From: JBFLVN01 sp040758475
GTDB lineage: Bacteria; JAGRBM01
Direction of reading: 5' to 3'
Assembly (NCBI GenBank): GCA_040758475.1
Contig: JBFLVN010000106.1
Coordinates: forward strand, 1-12,184
DNA: 12,184 nucleotides
Shown here: positions 5,710-12,184 of the stretch, piece after piece
Position numbering within the stretch: position 1 is the stretch's first letter
How the letters are laid out: every line of letters begins with the position of its first letter
Made by a program: the position numbers and the translations under genes
The notes under the pieces: generated by a model
What the model saw: the letters and a program-made list of their open reading frames with translations, nothing else
Told to the model about the DNA's origin: nothing
Database searches by the model: none

Positions 5710-7107
5710 TTACAGGACGAATTTGGGATCGGGAGACCGGTAAGGGGTAAGCGCCCGGGCGTCTTCTTCGCCGTCTTTTTTGCCAAGCAGCGCGGCGGCT
5801 AGGCGTTTCCCTTCCTCTACGGCAGGCTGGTCCAGGGGATCGATTTCGAGAAGAAGCCCCGCGAAGGCCGTCGCGACTTCAAAGAAGAAGAAAAGCTCCC
5901 CGAGGGAATGGGCCGAAATCGCCGGGATGCGCAGGTCCAGAAGGGAGACGCCGTTCCTGGCGAGGGCCGCCTTGGTGGCATCGCGCTCCGCATCGAAGAG
6001 GGCGCCTAGTTTCTTTCCGTAAAGGAAATTCACGCCCGATTCCTTGGCTCCGGGAAGAGACGCGGGAATGGCTGCGTCGGTCCCATGGGATTCGACGGAG
6101 AGAGTTGTAATCACCTTGTCCCGGGGGCCGTCCAAATAGAGCTGGAGCTGGGAGTGCTGGTCCGTCGTCCCGAGGGCGACGGTGGGCGTTAGTCCGATTC
6201 TCTCGCTCCCTTTTTTCTTTCCCAAACTCTCCCCCCAGAGCTGGCAGAACCAGCGAGCGAGGAACTCGAGTTTTTCCGAATAGGGGAAGAGAACGTTTAC
6301 GTTCCCCCCTTTTTTGGCAAGCAGCACATGGGCCGCCGCGAAGAAGTAGGCGGGATTTTGGAGGAGGTTTTCCGCTCCGCACCGTTCCTTCATGGAAGCG
6401 GCGCCGGCGAGGATTTTTTTCCCGTCGATCCCCAGGATAGCCGCCGGGAAAAGCCCCACGGCCGAAAGGACGCTGTACCGTCCGCCCACGTTCGGTGGCA
6501 CGTCCAGGGTGAGGACGTTTTCTTCCCGCGCGAGGCGCCGGAGTTCCCCTTTTTCGGGGTCGGTCGTCAGGACGAAGTGGTCCTTCCATTTTTTCCCGAG
6601 GGCTGCGCGGAATTTCTTGGCGAGCAGAAGGAACTGGGCCGCCGTCTCTACCGTCGTTCCCGATTTGCTCACGACGTTGACGAGGGTCTTCTTGGGATCG
6701 AGGGCGTTCAAGACCGGGAGGAGCGTGCCCGGGTCCACGTTGTCGAGGATTCGGACTCGGACTTTGCCGGGTTTGGGAGCGCCGGGGATGGTTTCGGGCG
6801 CGAGGGCTTGCTGGAGGGTTTTCGCCCCCAGGGCCGACCCGCCGATGCCGAGGATCACGAAGTCGGTAAAATTCTTTTTCCAGGCGGCCTTGGCGGCTTT
6901 GGCTGACTCCCGCCACGCGGGAGTAGCCGGGTCGGCCAGGGTGAAAAATCCAAAGCGCTCCGTCCGGGATAGTTCCCGGTGGGCTTTGGCGGATGCTTCC
7001 CGAAGGCCCTCGAAATCCGCGGGAGAGAGCCCCCCCGTGGAAAGCTCCCCCGCCCGGACCCAGCGGGTATCGAGGCGGATGAGGGAATTGGCGGGGGAGG
7101 GGCTCAT
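5710..7107 (-). CDS. pgi: glucose-6-phosphate isomerase
   Basis: This 465-residue cytosolic enzyme interconverts glucose 6-phosphate and fructose 6-phosphate in glycolysis and gluconeogenesis. Seen in order are the phosphate-binding region ILGIGGSALGAKTL, VNVVSKSGTTVETAAQF (PGI signature), NVGGRYSVLSAVGLFPAAI, QLWGESLGKKKG with the candidate catalytic Glu, TTDQHSQLQLYLDGP with the active-site His, and near the C-terminus IDPLDQPAVEEGKRLA with the conserved Lys. The length matches the shorter bacterial PGI class rather than the ~550-residue E. coli type. The ATG at 7105-7107 is the only good start; the upstream ribosome-binding site is weak. It converges on the desaturase gene with just 3 nt between stops, and is divergent from rpmB. 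Confidence 0.95.
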   Translation of the reverse strand: MSPSPANSLIRLDTRWVRAGELSTGGLSPADFEGLREASAKAHRELSRTERFGFFTLADPATPAWRESAKAAKAAWKKNFTDFVILGIGGSALGAKTLQQALAPETIPGAPKPGKVRVRILDNVDPGTLLPVLNALDPKKTLVNVVSKSGTTVETAAQFLLLAKKFRAALGKKWKDHFVLTTDPEKGELRRLAREENVLTLDVPPNVGGRYSVLSAVGLFPAAILGIDGKKILAGAASMKERCGAENLLQNPAYFFAAAHVLLAKKGGNVNVLFPYSEKLEFLARWFCQLWGESLGKKKGSERIGLTPTVALGTTDQHSQLQLYLDGPRDKVITTLSVESHGTDAAIPASLPGAKESGVNFLYGKKLGALFDAERDATKAALARNGVSLLDLRIPAISAHSLGELFFFFEVATAFAGLLLEIDPLDQPAVEEGKRLAAALLGKKDGEEDARALTPYRSPDPKFVL

Positions 7108-7272
7108 GGCTCGGTGTTTCTTGGACCCCCAAACTGCCCCGGCGGGGCCTTTAAATCAAGCCGTTTGCCTTTTGCGGCCCCCCGTGGTACGGAAGGCCCC
7201 CTCCGGCGCCCCTGCTTGTTTGGTGGGGGGCCCCGGTCCGAGCAACCAGGAAAGAACCAGAGGAATAGGAAA
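7108..7272. other. divergent intergenic region between pgi and rpmB
   Basis: This holds 165 bases of very GC-rich DNA with runs of C and G, including CCCCGGCGGGG near 7137 and GGTGGGGGGCCCC near 7220. It must hold promoters for both genes, but I see no good -35/-10 pair. The last ~20 bases carry AGGAATAGGA, the ribosome-binding site of rpmB. Confidence 0.5.
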
Positions 7273-7509
7273 ATGGCCAGAAAGTGCGACGTGTGCGGCC
7301 GCGGCCCGGTTTTCGGGCACAACGTGAGCCATGCCAACAACAAGACGAACCGCAAGTGGCAGGTCAATCTCCAGCGCGTGCGCGTGGAGGAAAAGGGCCG
7401 GGCCGTCCGGAAGCGCGTGTGCACTTCCTGCCTGCGTTCGGGCGCCGTGACGAAGGCCCCCCGGGTGAAGAGCTATTCCAAGACGGCAACCCCCGTGCCA
7501 GCGGCGTAA
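7273..7509 (+). CDS. rpmB: 50S ribosomal protein L28 (zinc-binding, C+ form)
   Basis: This 78-residue protein begins MARKCDVCGRGP, followed by GHNVSHANNKTNRKWQVNLQRV, the L28 signature. CxxC pairs at Cys5/Cys8 (CDVC) and near residue 53 (CTSC) make a four-cysteine zinc site, so this is the C+ form rather than the zinc-free paralogue some bacteria make under zinc limitation. L28 is a basic protein of the large ribosomal subunit. The ATG at 7273 has AGGAATAGGA just upstream. It is a single-gene unit, without rpmG (L33) next to it, and ends at a strong terminator 25 nt after the stop. Confidence 0.96.
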   Translation: MARKCDVCGRGPVFGHNVSHANNKTNRKWQVNLQRVRVEEKGRAVRKRVCTSCLRSGAVTKAPRVKSYSKTATPVPAA

Positions 7510-7534
7510 CGCCTTTATTTGAAGGAACCAGCGG

Positions 7535-7564
7535 AAAGGCCCTTGGGACACCAAGGGCCTTTTT
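7535..7564 (+). terminator. intrinsic terminator of rpmB
   Basis: AAAGGCCCTTGG (7535-7546) and CCAAGGGCCTTT (7551-7562) form a perfect 12-bp stem with a GACA loop, ending in five T residues (7560-7564). It lies 25 nt after the rpmB stop. Confidence 0.92.
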
Positions 7565-7629
7565 CATTGCCGCCGTGGTAGGATGAGCTAGTCAAAAGCG
7601 GGGGATTTTCCGGCCCGCGGGGAGGCTCC

Positions 7630-7935
7630 GTGAAACACTCTCAAAAATCCTTTTTTACGGCCCTGTTCGACTTTTCGTTCGAGGAATTCGTCACCATCCG
7701 GATCGTCAAAGTCCTCTTCGCCCTGGCGATCCTGGGATCGGCCGCGGCGGCCCTCACCTTCGTGATTTTCGCGTTCCAGGCCGGGGGCGTCCTGGCGGGC
7801 CTCGCCAGCCTCGTCGTGGCGCCGCTCTTTTTCCTGATCTACGTCCTCATGTCCCGCGTGGGGCTCGAAGTGATCATGGTCCTCTTCCGCATCGCCGAGA
7901 ACACGGCGGAGGAAGAAAAGCCGTCGGGGAACTGA
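7630..7935 (+). CDS. DUF4282 family small membrane protein
   Basis: This 101-residue protein has a GTG start at 7630, chosen because GGAGG (7621-7625) lies 4 nt before it. The N-terminus FFTALFDFSFEEFVTIRIVKVLF is characteristic of DUF4282 proteins. Two hydrophobic helices follow (~23-46 IVKVLFALAILGSAAAALTF and ~50-75, with LVVAPLFFLIYVLMSRVG), and then LEVIMVLFRIAENT, with an acidic hydrophilic tail of about 12 residues. It should sit in the inner membrane with both ends on the same side. No function is established for the family. It stands alone, flanked upstream by the rpmB terminator and downstream by a palindromic repeat. Confidence 0.85.
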   Translation: MKHSQKSFFTALFDFSFEEFVTIRIVKVLFALAILGSAAAALTFVIFAFQAGGVLAGLASLVVAPLFFLIYVLMSRVGLEVIMVLFRIAENTAEEEKPSGN

Positions 7936-7937
7936 AT

Positions 7938-7996
7938 ACCCCGCCCCGGCCTCCGGCCACCCCTCCCCGCTAGCGGGGAGGGGACGGGGGTGGGGT
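7938..7996. repeat. REP-like palindromic element, copy 1
   Basis: This ~59-bp element has outer arms ACCCCGCCCC and GGGGTGGGGT, a small GGCCTCCGGCC hairpin, and an inner perfect 24-bp palindrome (7960-7983, arms CCCCTCCCCGCT and AGCGGGGAGGGG). It folds as an outer stem with two inner hairpins and lies between the 3' ends of two convergent genes. A second, diverged copy is at 11212-11276. It may also act as a transcription stop, though no T-run follows. Confidence 0.8.
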
Positions 7997-8013
7997 TGCA
8001 TCAGTCGGTGTAA

Positions 8014-8400
8014 TTACTTCCCCAAGTAACAAATCGCGTCGATCTCGACCCGCGCGCCGCGGGGCAAGGACGCCACGCCCACGGTGGAGCGGGCCGGTGG
8101 ATTCGATGGGAAGAACTTCCCATAGGTTTCGTTCACGGAAGAAAAATCCCCAAGGTCGATCAAAAAAATCGTCGTCCGGACGACCTGGGAGAGATTTCCC
8201 CCCGCCGCTTCGATCACGGCTCTGAGATTCTCAAGGGCGCGCGCCGCCTGCTCGGCCGCCGACTGCCCCATGAGTTCCCCCGTCTTGGGATCGAGGGCCA
8301 CTTGCCCCGAACAGAAAAGAAAATCCCCCGCCCGCATCCCCTGGCTGTAGGGGCCGATGGCCTTGGGGGCGTTGGGGGTGGAGATGGGCTTGATGGACAT
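8014..8400 (-). CDS. RidA (YjgF) family enamine/imine deaminase
   Basis: This 128-residue protein is the normal length for RidA. It hydrolyses reactive 2-aminoacrylate-type enamines and imines released by PLP enzymes, sparing other enzymes from damage. Seen are IGPYSQGMRAGDFLFCSGQVALDP and RTTIFLIDLGDF, then PARSTVGVASLPRGARVEIDAI, with the conserved substrate-binding Arg and Glu. The ATG at 8400 is preferred because AAGGA sits 7 nt before it. A GTG at 8418 would add six residues and overlaps the stop of the upstream 50-residue gene as GTGA, so a coupled longer form cannot be excluded. It is the last gene of a minus-strand operon with that small protein and a secreted protein. Confidence 0.92.
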   Translation of the reverse strand: MSIKPISTPNAPKAIGPYSQGMRAGDFLFCSGQVALDPKTGELMGQSAAEQAARALENLRAVIEAAGGNLSQVVRTTIFLIDLGDFSSVNETYGKFFPSNPPARSTVGVASLPRGARVEIDAICYLGK

Positions 8401-8414
8401 GAGGGAATCCTTAT

Positions 8415-8567
8415 TCACCGGGCAGAACGAATTTCTTGGAGAACTTCTTCGACCGAAACGGTGTTGCCAGCTAACGCTTCCGCGAGGGAAGCTTTAAGTT
8501 CCGCGTGCAGGGCCGCCCGCTCTTCTTCGTCTAAATCGTCTTGTTCGTCAGCCGGAATGGGATTCAT
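8415..8567 (-). CDS. 50-residue acidic protein, antitoxin-like C-terminus
   Basis: An open frame of 50 codons runs from the ATG at 8565-8567, preceded by AAGGAAAG at a good distance, to the TGA at 8415-8417. The N-terminus is very acidic (MNPIPADEQDDLDEEE). The rest (LHAELKASLAEALAGN, then TVSVEEVLQEIRSAR) has the helix-AG-x-V-S-x-EEVL-x-x-I/LR pattern common at the C-terminus of small Type II antitoxins and addiction-module proteins. No DNA-binding region is visible and no toxin gene follows; the next gene is ridA, with which it overlaps if the GTG start is used. It may be a solitary or remnant antitoxin, or a small protein of unknown role. The gap to the upstream secreted-protein gene is 19 nt. 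Confidence 0.65.
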   Translation of the reverse strand: MNPIPADEQDDLDEEERAALHAELKASLAEALAGNTVSVEEVLQEIRSAR

Positions 8568-8586
8568 CGCCGCTTTCCTTAGCTTT

Positions 8587-9009
8587 CTATTCCTTCGGCT
8601 TGCTCTCGGAAGTTTCGCCGCTCTGGATGGCCGTTCCTTTTTTGGTAAGGAGCCAGCCGTTCCCGCTCATGCAGGAGTGGCGCACGCGCGCCCACACGCG
8701 CCAGGGGGCCCAGAGATTCTGACTCGAAAGATCGCTTAGGGCTCTCCCCTGGGAAAAGTCTTTCCCCAGAATCCGCACGGTGATTTCATCGGGCGTTAAG
8801 GCCACGCCCGCCAGGACGAGGCGCTCGGCGTCGGCGTCCTTACCCGCGGGCTTGTAGGCGGAAAGCAGCGGCGCGAGGGCCGCGGCCGCCTGCACGTCGC
8901 ATTGGGCCGAATCGGCAAAATACTCCGTGTCGCTCTTGATCCGGTGCGTGTAGATCCCCTCGGGCGGCGCGCCCGCGAGCATCAGCACTGAAACCACGGC
9001 GGTCAGCAT
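8587..9009 (-). CDS. small secreted protein of unknown function
   Basis: This 140-residue protein has an ATG at 9009 preceded by GGGAGGA. The N-terminus MLTAVVSVLMLAGAPPEG is a short hydrophobic stretch that could be a signal peptide with cleavage near AGA, although it lacks the usual Lys/Arg. The mature part has three Cys (QCDVQ near 37 and two further on), fitting a periplasmic fold. I recognise no family. The segments LAGVALTPDEITVRILG, NLWAPWRVWARVRHSC and the Trp/Arg-rich NGWLLTKKG read as a compact beta-rich domain. The tail is hydrophilic (SGETSESKPKE). It heads an operon with the 50-residue protein and RidA. Confidence 0.7.
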   Translation of the reverse strand: MLTAVVSVLMLAGAPPEGIYTHRIKSDTEYFADSAQCDVQAAAALAPLLSAYKPAGKDADAERLVLAGVALTPDEITVRILGKDFSQGRALSDLSSQNLWAPWRVWARVRHSCMSGNGWLLTKKGTAIQSGETSESKPKE

Positions 9010-9050
9010 GATTGGAGTCCTCCCATCTCTCTAATTCTGCTCGGCAACGG

Positions 9051-9080
9051 ATTATTTTGCCAGAGATGGAGGGGAAGCAA
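9051..9080 (-). promoter_or_regulatory. possible promoter of the secreted protein-RidA operon
   Basis: On the minus strand TTGCTT (9080-9075, 3/6 match) and AATAAT (9056-9051, 5/6 match) are 18 nt apart, about 40 bases before the ATG at 9009. The match is modest, but this is the only AT-rich hexamer pair in the gap. Confidence 0.3.
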
Positions 9081-9092
9081 CCCTTTCGTATA

Positions 9093-9959
9093 TCATTCTT
9101 GAGATTCTTGAGATTCAGCCGGTGGTATGTAGGGAGCTATCATCAGCACGACGAAGTTATTTTTTAATGCGATTTTGCCCAATGCAATGATGTCTTCCAG
9201 CGGAACAGAAGACTCGACAGCTATACTTACTTCTATCATGTAAGGAAGTTTGTGCCGGATCATTTCCAGCGTTCGGTCGACGTGGTTCAGGGCGATTTGT
9301 AGATCACTGGTACGCTCAATTAAGGGGAATAATGCCCCATGACCGGCTAGCTGAAATGATTTTTGAGTTACAAGGATGAACAATGTTTGCATGCTTAGCG
9401 GTTTTAGTTCATCCGGTGCTGGTAGGGCGAACGGAATGCCATCGCAAGAATTCCCAATTCCTGATGCATCCCTTATGACGACCGTATCAAATTGGTTTTT
9501 CCCAAAAGTGACGAGTATCGGGCGAAGTAATTTGAACGGTGTGTCTAGCGCTCCATTTATACAAACATGTCGCTCCAGTTCTTTTCTTTCTTGAATCCCC
9601 GCTGCAATCCAGGAAGATTCTTTTTCCCGAAATCCTTCGATCAGTCTGGTCAGACTTTCTTCTATTCTGGGATCGTCTGGGCGGGTCGAGACTTGGAACC
9701 CCCGGAATGTCGTTGGAAAACCAAGTTTGATTACAGGGTAAGGCGGTGGATTGCAGAGGGATTGCAATTGATCATTCGTGAAGCCTAGGTAGGTGATGAG
9801 TTCGGGGTCAGGGTTCGGCTTGCAGACCGCCGCTAGCCCTTCTTCTTTTGTCTTGTACGTGTATTTATCACCGCAAGCTGAGAACAAAAGTACTAAGGTG
9901 CAACAACCAAGGGCGGCCAGAACGGCATTCTTGCCACAGATGATTTGCTTCGGATCCAT
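9093..9959 (-). CDS. lipoprotein of unknown function, ExbD-like C-terminal segment
   Basis: This 288-residue protein starts at the ATG 9957-9959; a TTG three bases earlier is the only other start before an in-frame stop. Residues ~11-30 (NAVLAALGCCTLVLLFSAC) form a signal peptide ending in a lipobox-like FSAC, so it is probably lipidated at that Cys. The middle has several Cys and no family I recognise. The last ~80 residues (IALNHVDRTLEMIRHKL, IEVSIAVESSVPLEDIIALGK and FVVLMIAPYIPP) weakly resemble the periplasmic domain of ExbD/TolR, but without its membrane helix; this is inference. Base composition is clearly more AT-rich than the flanking genes and codon use is more mixed, which suggests a different origin. 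No ribosome-binding site is seen close to the start; an 18-bp palindrome touches the start codon. The end is two TTCTTGAGA units encoding SQESQE. Confidence 0.75.
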   Translation of the reverse strand: MDPKQIICGKNAVLAALGCCTLVLLFSACGDKYTYKTKEEGLAAVCKPNPDPELITYLGFTNDQLQSLCNPPPYPVIKLGFPTTFRGFQVSTRPDDPRIEESLTRLIEGFREKESSWIAAGIQERKELERHVCINGALDTPFKLLRPILVTFGKNQFDTVVIRDASGIGNSCDGIPFALPAPDELKPLSMQTLFILVTQKSFQLAGHGALFPLIERTSDLQIALNHVDRTLEMIRHKLPYMIEVSIAVESSVPLEDIIALGKIALKNNFVVLMIAPYIPPAESQESQE

Positions 9960-9976
9960 CAATCAATATTGATTGA
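9959..9976. repeat. perfect 18-bp palindrome at the lipoprotein start codon
   Basis: TCAATCAATATTGATTGA is exactly self-complementary, with 9-bp arms, and begins within the ATG of the lipoprotein gene. It fills most of the 24-nt gap to the stop of the CaiB-like gene upstream. Its AT-rich composition is unlike the GC-rich neighbours. It could be an operator, or an RNA hairpin that hides the start. Confidence 0.75.
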
Positions 9977-9983
9977 ATACTTC

Positions 9984-11180
9984 CTACGCCACCGCGCCCT
10001 TCTTCCGGAATTCCGTGATGCGATCCTTGGAATACCCTAGTTCCCCGAGGATTTCGTCCGTGTGCTCGCCGATGGCGGGGGCGGGGCGGGTGTAGGTGGC
10101 CGGGGTGGCCGAGAGTTTGACGGGGAAGGCGATCTGGGTGATGGGGCCGCCCGTGGGGTGCTCGGTTTCGTAAGTAAGCTTGCGGGCTTTGACGTGGGGA
10201 TCGTTCAAAGCTTCTTTGGGAGTGAGCGCCGGGCCCACGCAGGTTTCTTCATTCTCGAGAAGGTCCAGCCAGTGCTTCCGCGGCTTGGTCTTTAAAAGCG
10301 CCGCCACTTCTTTCCGTACCTTGTAGGATTCTTCGAGTTCCTTGGGGTAGCGCTTTTCGATCCACTCGGGCTTTCCGACTTTGTTGCAGAAAGTCTCCCA
10401 GAATTTTTCTTCCAGGGGCCCGAGCGTGAGCGATTTGCCATCCGAACATTCGTAGACGCCGTAGCAGGGCACGGAGCCCGTGAGCTGGGTTCTTCCGCGC
10501 TTAATATCAAAATCGGGGATGGCGAGCTGTTCGGCCAGGGCGGTGAAGTTCACGGCGAAGGCGCCGTCCATCATGGAGGCGTCCACGAACTGTCCCTGGC
10601 CCGTCCGCTCCCGCGCCTGAAGGGCCGCGAGGACGCCGAGAGCCGCGAAGAGGGAGCCCCCCGCCAGATCGGCCACCTGGACGCCGGGGAGCGAGGGGGG
10701 CTCGCCCGGCTCGCCCCCCATCTCGACCAAACCCGCATAGCCCACGTAATTGATGTCGTGCCCGGCCCGGTCCACGTAGGGGCCGTCCTGGCCGTACCCC
10801 GTGATACCGCAATAGATGAGCCGGGGATTTTCTTTCTTTAGCGCTTCGTATCCCAAACCCAGGCGGTCCATGACCCCCGGCCTAAAGCCTTCGAGGAGAA
10901 CGTCTGACTTGGCCGCGAGTTTCTTGGCGACCTCCACGGCCTCTGGTTTTTTGAGATCGAGAGATAATCCGCGCTTGTTCCGGTTGAGGATGAGGAAGTT
11001 GTAGGCATTGCCGCCGCGAAGGAAATTCTTCCGCATCGTCCGCGCGTAATCACCGATGCCCGGCTGCTCGACTTTGATCACGTCGGCCCCCAGGTCGCCA
11101 AGGAGCATGGAGCAATAGGGGCCCGGAAGGAGCCTCGTAAAATCCAGGACGCGGATGCCGGAGAGAGCGGATGAAGGCAT
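9984..11180 (-). CDS. CaiB/BaiF-family protein, alpha-methylacyl-CoA racemase (AMACR) type
   Basis: This 398-residue Family III CoA-transferase-fold protein starts at the ATG of MPSSALSGIRVLDF (11180), because GGGGG lies 8 nt before it and most family members start close to GIRVLD. Earlier in-frame starts (11195; GTG at 11219 inside a repeat) lack this. It shows LPGPYCSMLLGDLGADVIKVE, LNRNKRGLSLDLK, FRPGVMDRLGLGY, then CGITGYGQDGPYVDRAGHDINYVG and VDASMMDGAFAVNF. The GHDINY Asp is the catalytic residue of alpha-methylacyl-CoA racemases, which invert the methyl-bearing alpha carbon of branched or bile-type acyl-CoAs; related members move CoA between acids. The CoA-transferase subunit gene upstream shares the strand, so it likely takes part in the same acyl-CoA pathway. 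Racemase or transferase cannot be settled by sequence alone. Confidence 0.9.
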   Translation of the reverse strand: MPSSALSGIRVLDFTRLLPGPYCSMLLGDLGADVIKVEQPGIGDYARTMRKNFLRGGNAYNFLILNRNKRGLSLDLKKPEAVEVAKKLAAKSDVLLEGFRPGVMDRLGLGYEALKKENPRLIYCGITGYGQDGPYVDRAGHDINYVGYAGLVEMGGEPGEPPSLPGVQVADLAGGSLFAALGVLAALQARERTGQGQFVDASMMDGAFAVNFTALAEQLAIPDFDIKRGRTQLTGSVPCYGVYECSDGKSLTLGPLEEKFWETFCNKVGKPEWIEKRYPKELEESYKVRKEVAALLKTKPRKHWLDLLENEETCVGPALTPKEALNDPHVKARKLTYETEHPTGGPITQIAFPVKLSATPATYTRPAPAIGEHTDEILGELGYSKDRITEFRKKGAVA

Positions 11181-11211
11181 GGAAGAAACCCCCATGAAGA
11201 GATTGAAACCG

Positions 11212-11276
11212 AACCTCACCCCCGGCCTTCGGCCACCCCCTCTCCGTTTACGGAGAGGGGGCTGGGGGGGGAGGTT
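11212..11276. repeat. REP-like palindromic element, copy 2
   Basis: Outer arms are AACCTCACCCCC (11212-11223) and GGGGGGGAGGTT (11265-11276, one mismatch). Inside are GGCCTTCGGCC and a perfect 11-bp stem CCCCCTCTCCG/CGGAGAGGGGG (11236-11261) with a TTTA loop. Layout and sequence match copy 1 at 7938-7996. It sits between two genes of the same minus-strand run. Confidence 0.82.
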
Positions 11277-11293
11277 TGCTTGCTATTCCGTGC

Positions 11294-12184
11294 TCACCTC
11301 AAGAACTGCCCGTAGGGATCGTAGATTCTCAAAAGTTCGAGTTCTTCTTTCGTGGGTGCTCCGATGGCGTCGAGCTTCTCTCGCACTTTCAAATCCCATC
11401 CCACGAGATTCTTGATCTCTCGCACCGCCTCTTCGGCGCTCTTGTACGCCGTGGGGCCGTGGGTGTAGTAGCCGGTTAAAACGAGTTCGCTTGCGCCAGG
11501 TTCCTTTTCAAAAACGCCCCGATCGGTGACGACCAAACGGACGTTCTTTCCGGGAGAGGTCACGTAATCGACTCTCTCTTTGAACTTGTCTTTGCCCAGG
11601 TACGCCGTCACGCACACGGCCTTGGCGCCGCTCGCCACGTCGTTTCCGCCGCCCGAGCCCATGAAGTGCATTTTCCCGGGGATGCAGGTGCTGTTCACGT
11701 TCCCATAGCGATCGACCTGGGCGGCCCCGAGCGAGCCCAAATTCCTGCCGTCGGGAACCAGCATCCCGAGCACGGTCAGAATGTCCGTCGTCGAGACGCA
11801 GGTGGGGGTGTTCCGGAAATTGAAGATATAGGGGTCCGAAGGGCGGGGCTCGTAACCGAAGTAGCCGATCTCAGCCATGGTCTCGATGGAGCGGCCCTCC
11901 GCGCGGAGGTGGTGGAGGCAGAGCCAGGCCGAGAGGTTCGCGGCCCCCACGCCCGCCAGGATGTGAGCGAGCGAGAGCTCCTTGGAAATCGCCGCCATCT
12001 TGCGCCCGGCGGCGCAGATCATCATTTCCGAGCCGATGAACTGGGAGACGTCGGGGGATAATTTGGCCGGTTCCCCTGCGTCGCTCGCCTCGCCCCGGGC
12101 CACGGCTTCCAGGTCCGAGTGCCAGCTCTGGGGCTCGGCCCGGCGGCGGATTCTTTCGAGCCGCTGGTGCCCGAGCTTGTGGAT
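11294..12184 (-). CDS. Family I CoA-transferase beta-subunit-like protein (5' end outside window)
   Basis: The frame is open from the TGA at 11294-11296 to the window end (296 codons), so the true start lies outside or is unresolved. A GTG at 12103 is possible but sits after 27 open in-frame codons, including RLERIRRRAEP, so the gene probably runs on. Motifs of the subunit B fold are FIGSEMMICAAGRKMA near the start, TMAEIGYFGYEPRPSDP with a Glu at the position of the catalytic SExG Glu, the NLGSLGAAQVDRYGNVNST segment, and the glycine-rich GSGGGNDVASGAKAV. Relatives include glutaconate CoA-transferase B and IpdB of steroid-ring degradation. These work as a heteromer with an alpha subunit, expected just upstream, outside the window. 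The substrate is unknown; the CaiB-like gene next to it suggests acyl-CoA or steroid/branched-chain metabolism. Confidence 0.85.
   Translation of the reverse strand: MHKLGHQRLERIRRRAEPQSWHSDLEAVARGEASDAGEPAKLSPDVSQFIGSEMMICAAGRKMAAISKELSLAHILAGVGAANLSAWLCLHHLRAEGRSIETMAEIGYFGYEPRPSDPYIFNFRNTPTCVSTTDILTVLGMLVPDGRNLGSLGAAQVDRYGNVNSTCIPGKMHFMGSGGGNDVASGAKAVCVTAYLGKDKFKERVDYVTSPGKNVRLVVTDRGVFEKEPGASELVLTGYYTHGPTAYKSAEEAVREIKNLVGWDLKVREKLDAIGAPTKEELELLRIYDPYGQFLR

Noticed and set aside
5052..5750. 232-codon open frame within the desaturase gene
   Set aside because: Out-of-frame shadow of a gene with all three His boxes intact.
6392..7327. 311-codon plus-strand open frame
   Set aside because: Mirror of pgi on the other strand, a common result of GC-rich codon use; its protein looks random.
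9094..9112. Tandem TTCTTGAGA units at the 3' end of the lipoprotein gene as a phase-variation tract
   Set aside because: Only two 9-bp units, in frame and at the very end of the gene, so slippage would change just three residues.

Overview
The window is GC-rich bacterial chromosome, about 60% GC by eye. It carries a Gram-negative-looking gene set: a lipoprotein, a membrane fatty acid desaturase, acyl-CoA chemistry and a four-cysteine ribosomal protein L28. The lineage cannot be fixed from the sequence. A deltaproteobacterium-like or other uncultured proteobacterium-like phylum would fit, but this is inference only.

Layout. (1) 1-486 is the 3' end of a RelA/SpoT-type (p)ppGpp enzyme, with a zinc-finger-like Cys region and an ACT domain. 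(2) 538-3209 is an accessory, defence-like block. It begins with a promoter and perfect palindromic operator, then a HigA2-like XRE antitoxin/repressor without a RelE-type toxin, followed 6 nt later by a PF10127 (RlaP-type) nucleotidyltransferase. A promoter with three GATATC motifs then leads into an MT-A70 DNA methyltransferase. Convergent to it is a BglII/BstYI-family restriction endonuclease, and the two make a credible Type II restriction-modification pair. (3) 3210-3863 has no convincing gene. It holds degenerate 9-bp repeats (consensus GAYCAYCTT) arranged in pairs, followed by a strong AT-rich promoter with an inverted repeat. (4) 3864-5706 is a two-gene operon of a PaaX-family regulator and a three-histidine-box fatty acid desaturase. 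(5) 5710-7564 holds phosphoglucose isomerase (minus strand) and divergent rpmB (L28) with a perfect 12-bp-stem terminator. (6) 7630-9009 has a DUF4282 membrane protein, a REP-like palindromic element, and a minus-strand operon of a small secreted protein, a 50-residue acidic antitoxin-like protein and RidA. (7) 9093-12184 is a minus-strand run of CoA-transferase beta subunit (cut by the window end), AMACR-type CaiB/BaiF protein and an AT-richer lipoprotein, with a second copy of the REP-like element and an 18-bp palindrome between genes.

How the genes work together. The block 538-3209 looks like a small defence island set between housekeeping or metabolic genes. The most novel part is the antitoxin-like HTH protein paired with a nucleotidyltransferase under a palindromic operator. 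That order recalls the AbiE and MenAT classes (HTH or antitoxin plus nucleotidyltransferase toxin), but both proteins come from different families. The PaaX-desaturase and CaiB/CoA-transferase genes point to aryl/acyl-CoA and lipid metabolism. Nothing else in the window looks mobile: no transposase, integrase, tRNA or CRISPR array is visible.
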